Positions 62,953 through 64,000 of a DNA stretch of 64,000 bases are shown piece by piece. The position numbers were made by a program, and so were the translations under genes. Below the pieces are notes generated by a model that saw only the letters and a program-made list of their open reading frames with translations, was not told where the DNA came from and ran no database searches. Numbering within the stretch: the stretch's first letter is position 1; each line of letters opens with the position of its first letter. Source of the DNA: Sphaerotilus natans. GTDB taxonomy: Bacteria > Pseudomonadota > Gammaproteobacteria > Burkholderiales > Burkholderiaceae_C. The stretch lies in NCBI RefSeq assembly GCF_900156335.1, contig NZ_FTMZ01000022.1:1-64000 (forward strand), written 5' to 3'.

Positions 62953-64000
<1,048 letters not shown>

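Overview
The window is GC-rich chromosomal DNA that looks like a betaproteobacterium of the Burkholderiales, probably the Leptothrix/Sphaerotilus/Rubrivivax group. This rests on gene order typical of that order (radC-slpA-ispH-serS; kinase-PP2C-rph-rdgB-hemW opposite yicC-gmk-rpoZ-spoT; ftsK-lolA-rarA; hemC-hemD-hemX-hemY; DUF3579-argD-argF) and on protein style. Species cannot be fixed from the sequence alone. There is no rRNA operon, CRISPR array, transposase or recognisable prophage body.

Layout. 1-1143: an HTH regulator gene with a palindromic operator-like site, then a gene-poor stretch with a degenerate tRNA/tmRNA 3'-end-like sequence and inverted repeats, possibly the edge of an integrated element. 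1144-5896: tRNA-Ser(CGA), serS, ispH, slpA, radC, an Smr protein and a truncated haemoglobin. 5943-9795: a motility/signalling patch (FlhG-type ATPase and diguanylate cyclase, divergent from cheD-cheB). 9764-19377: housekeeping genes, including a Ser/Thr kinase and PP2C phosphatase, RNase PH, guanylate kinase, omega subunit, SpoT and GreB. 19424-23383: a regulatory cluster (MerR-type HTH fused to a receiver, a lone receiver, an OmpR-type regulator and a histidine kinase). 23451-29082: DUF937 protein, purN, an RNA m5C methyltransferase, a fatty-acid desaturase and a FimV-like membrane protein. 29266-36463: rpmG/rpmB, trxB, a Crp/Fnr regulator, ftsK, lolA and rarA. 36678-41459: a livHMGF transporter behind a consensus sigma-54 promoter, then a histone-deacetylase-like amidohydrolase. 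41486-48836: ppc and the hemCDXY haem operon. 48922-49111: two identical tRNA-Arg(ACG) genes.

The last third is more accessory: a small membrane protein/cytochrome P450/membrane alpha-beta hydrolase operon (49184-52180), argDF, a hypothetical-lipoprotein-chorismatase row (55177-57779), a frameshifted metallophosphoesterase followed by a kinase-UspA fusion (57899-60074), an acyl-CoA synthetase, ppnP, and a secreted cysteine-free molybdopterin-oxidoreductase-fold protein translationally coupled to a sensor kinase that runs off the right edge.

The least explained items are the metallophosphoesterase/kinase-Usp pair, the P450/hydrolase operon, the MerR-receiver fusion with its dyad operator, and the cofactor-less oxidoreductase-fold protein paired with a histidine kinase. 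I found no system I can claim is entirely new.
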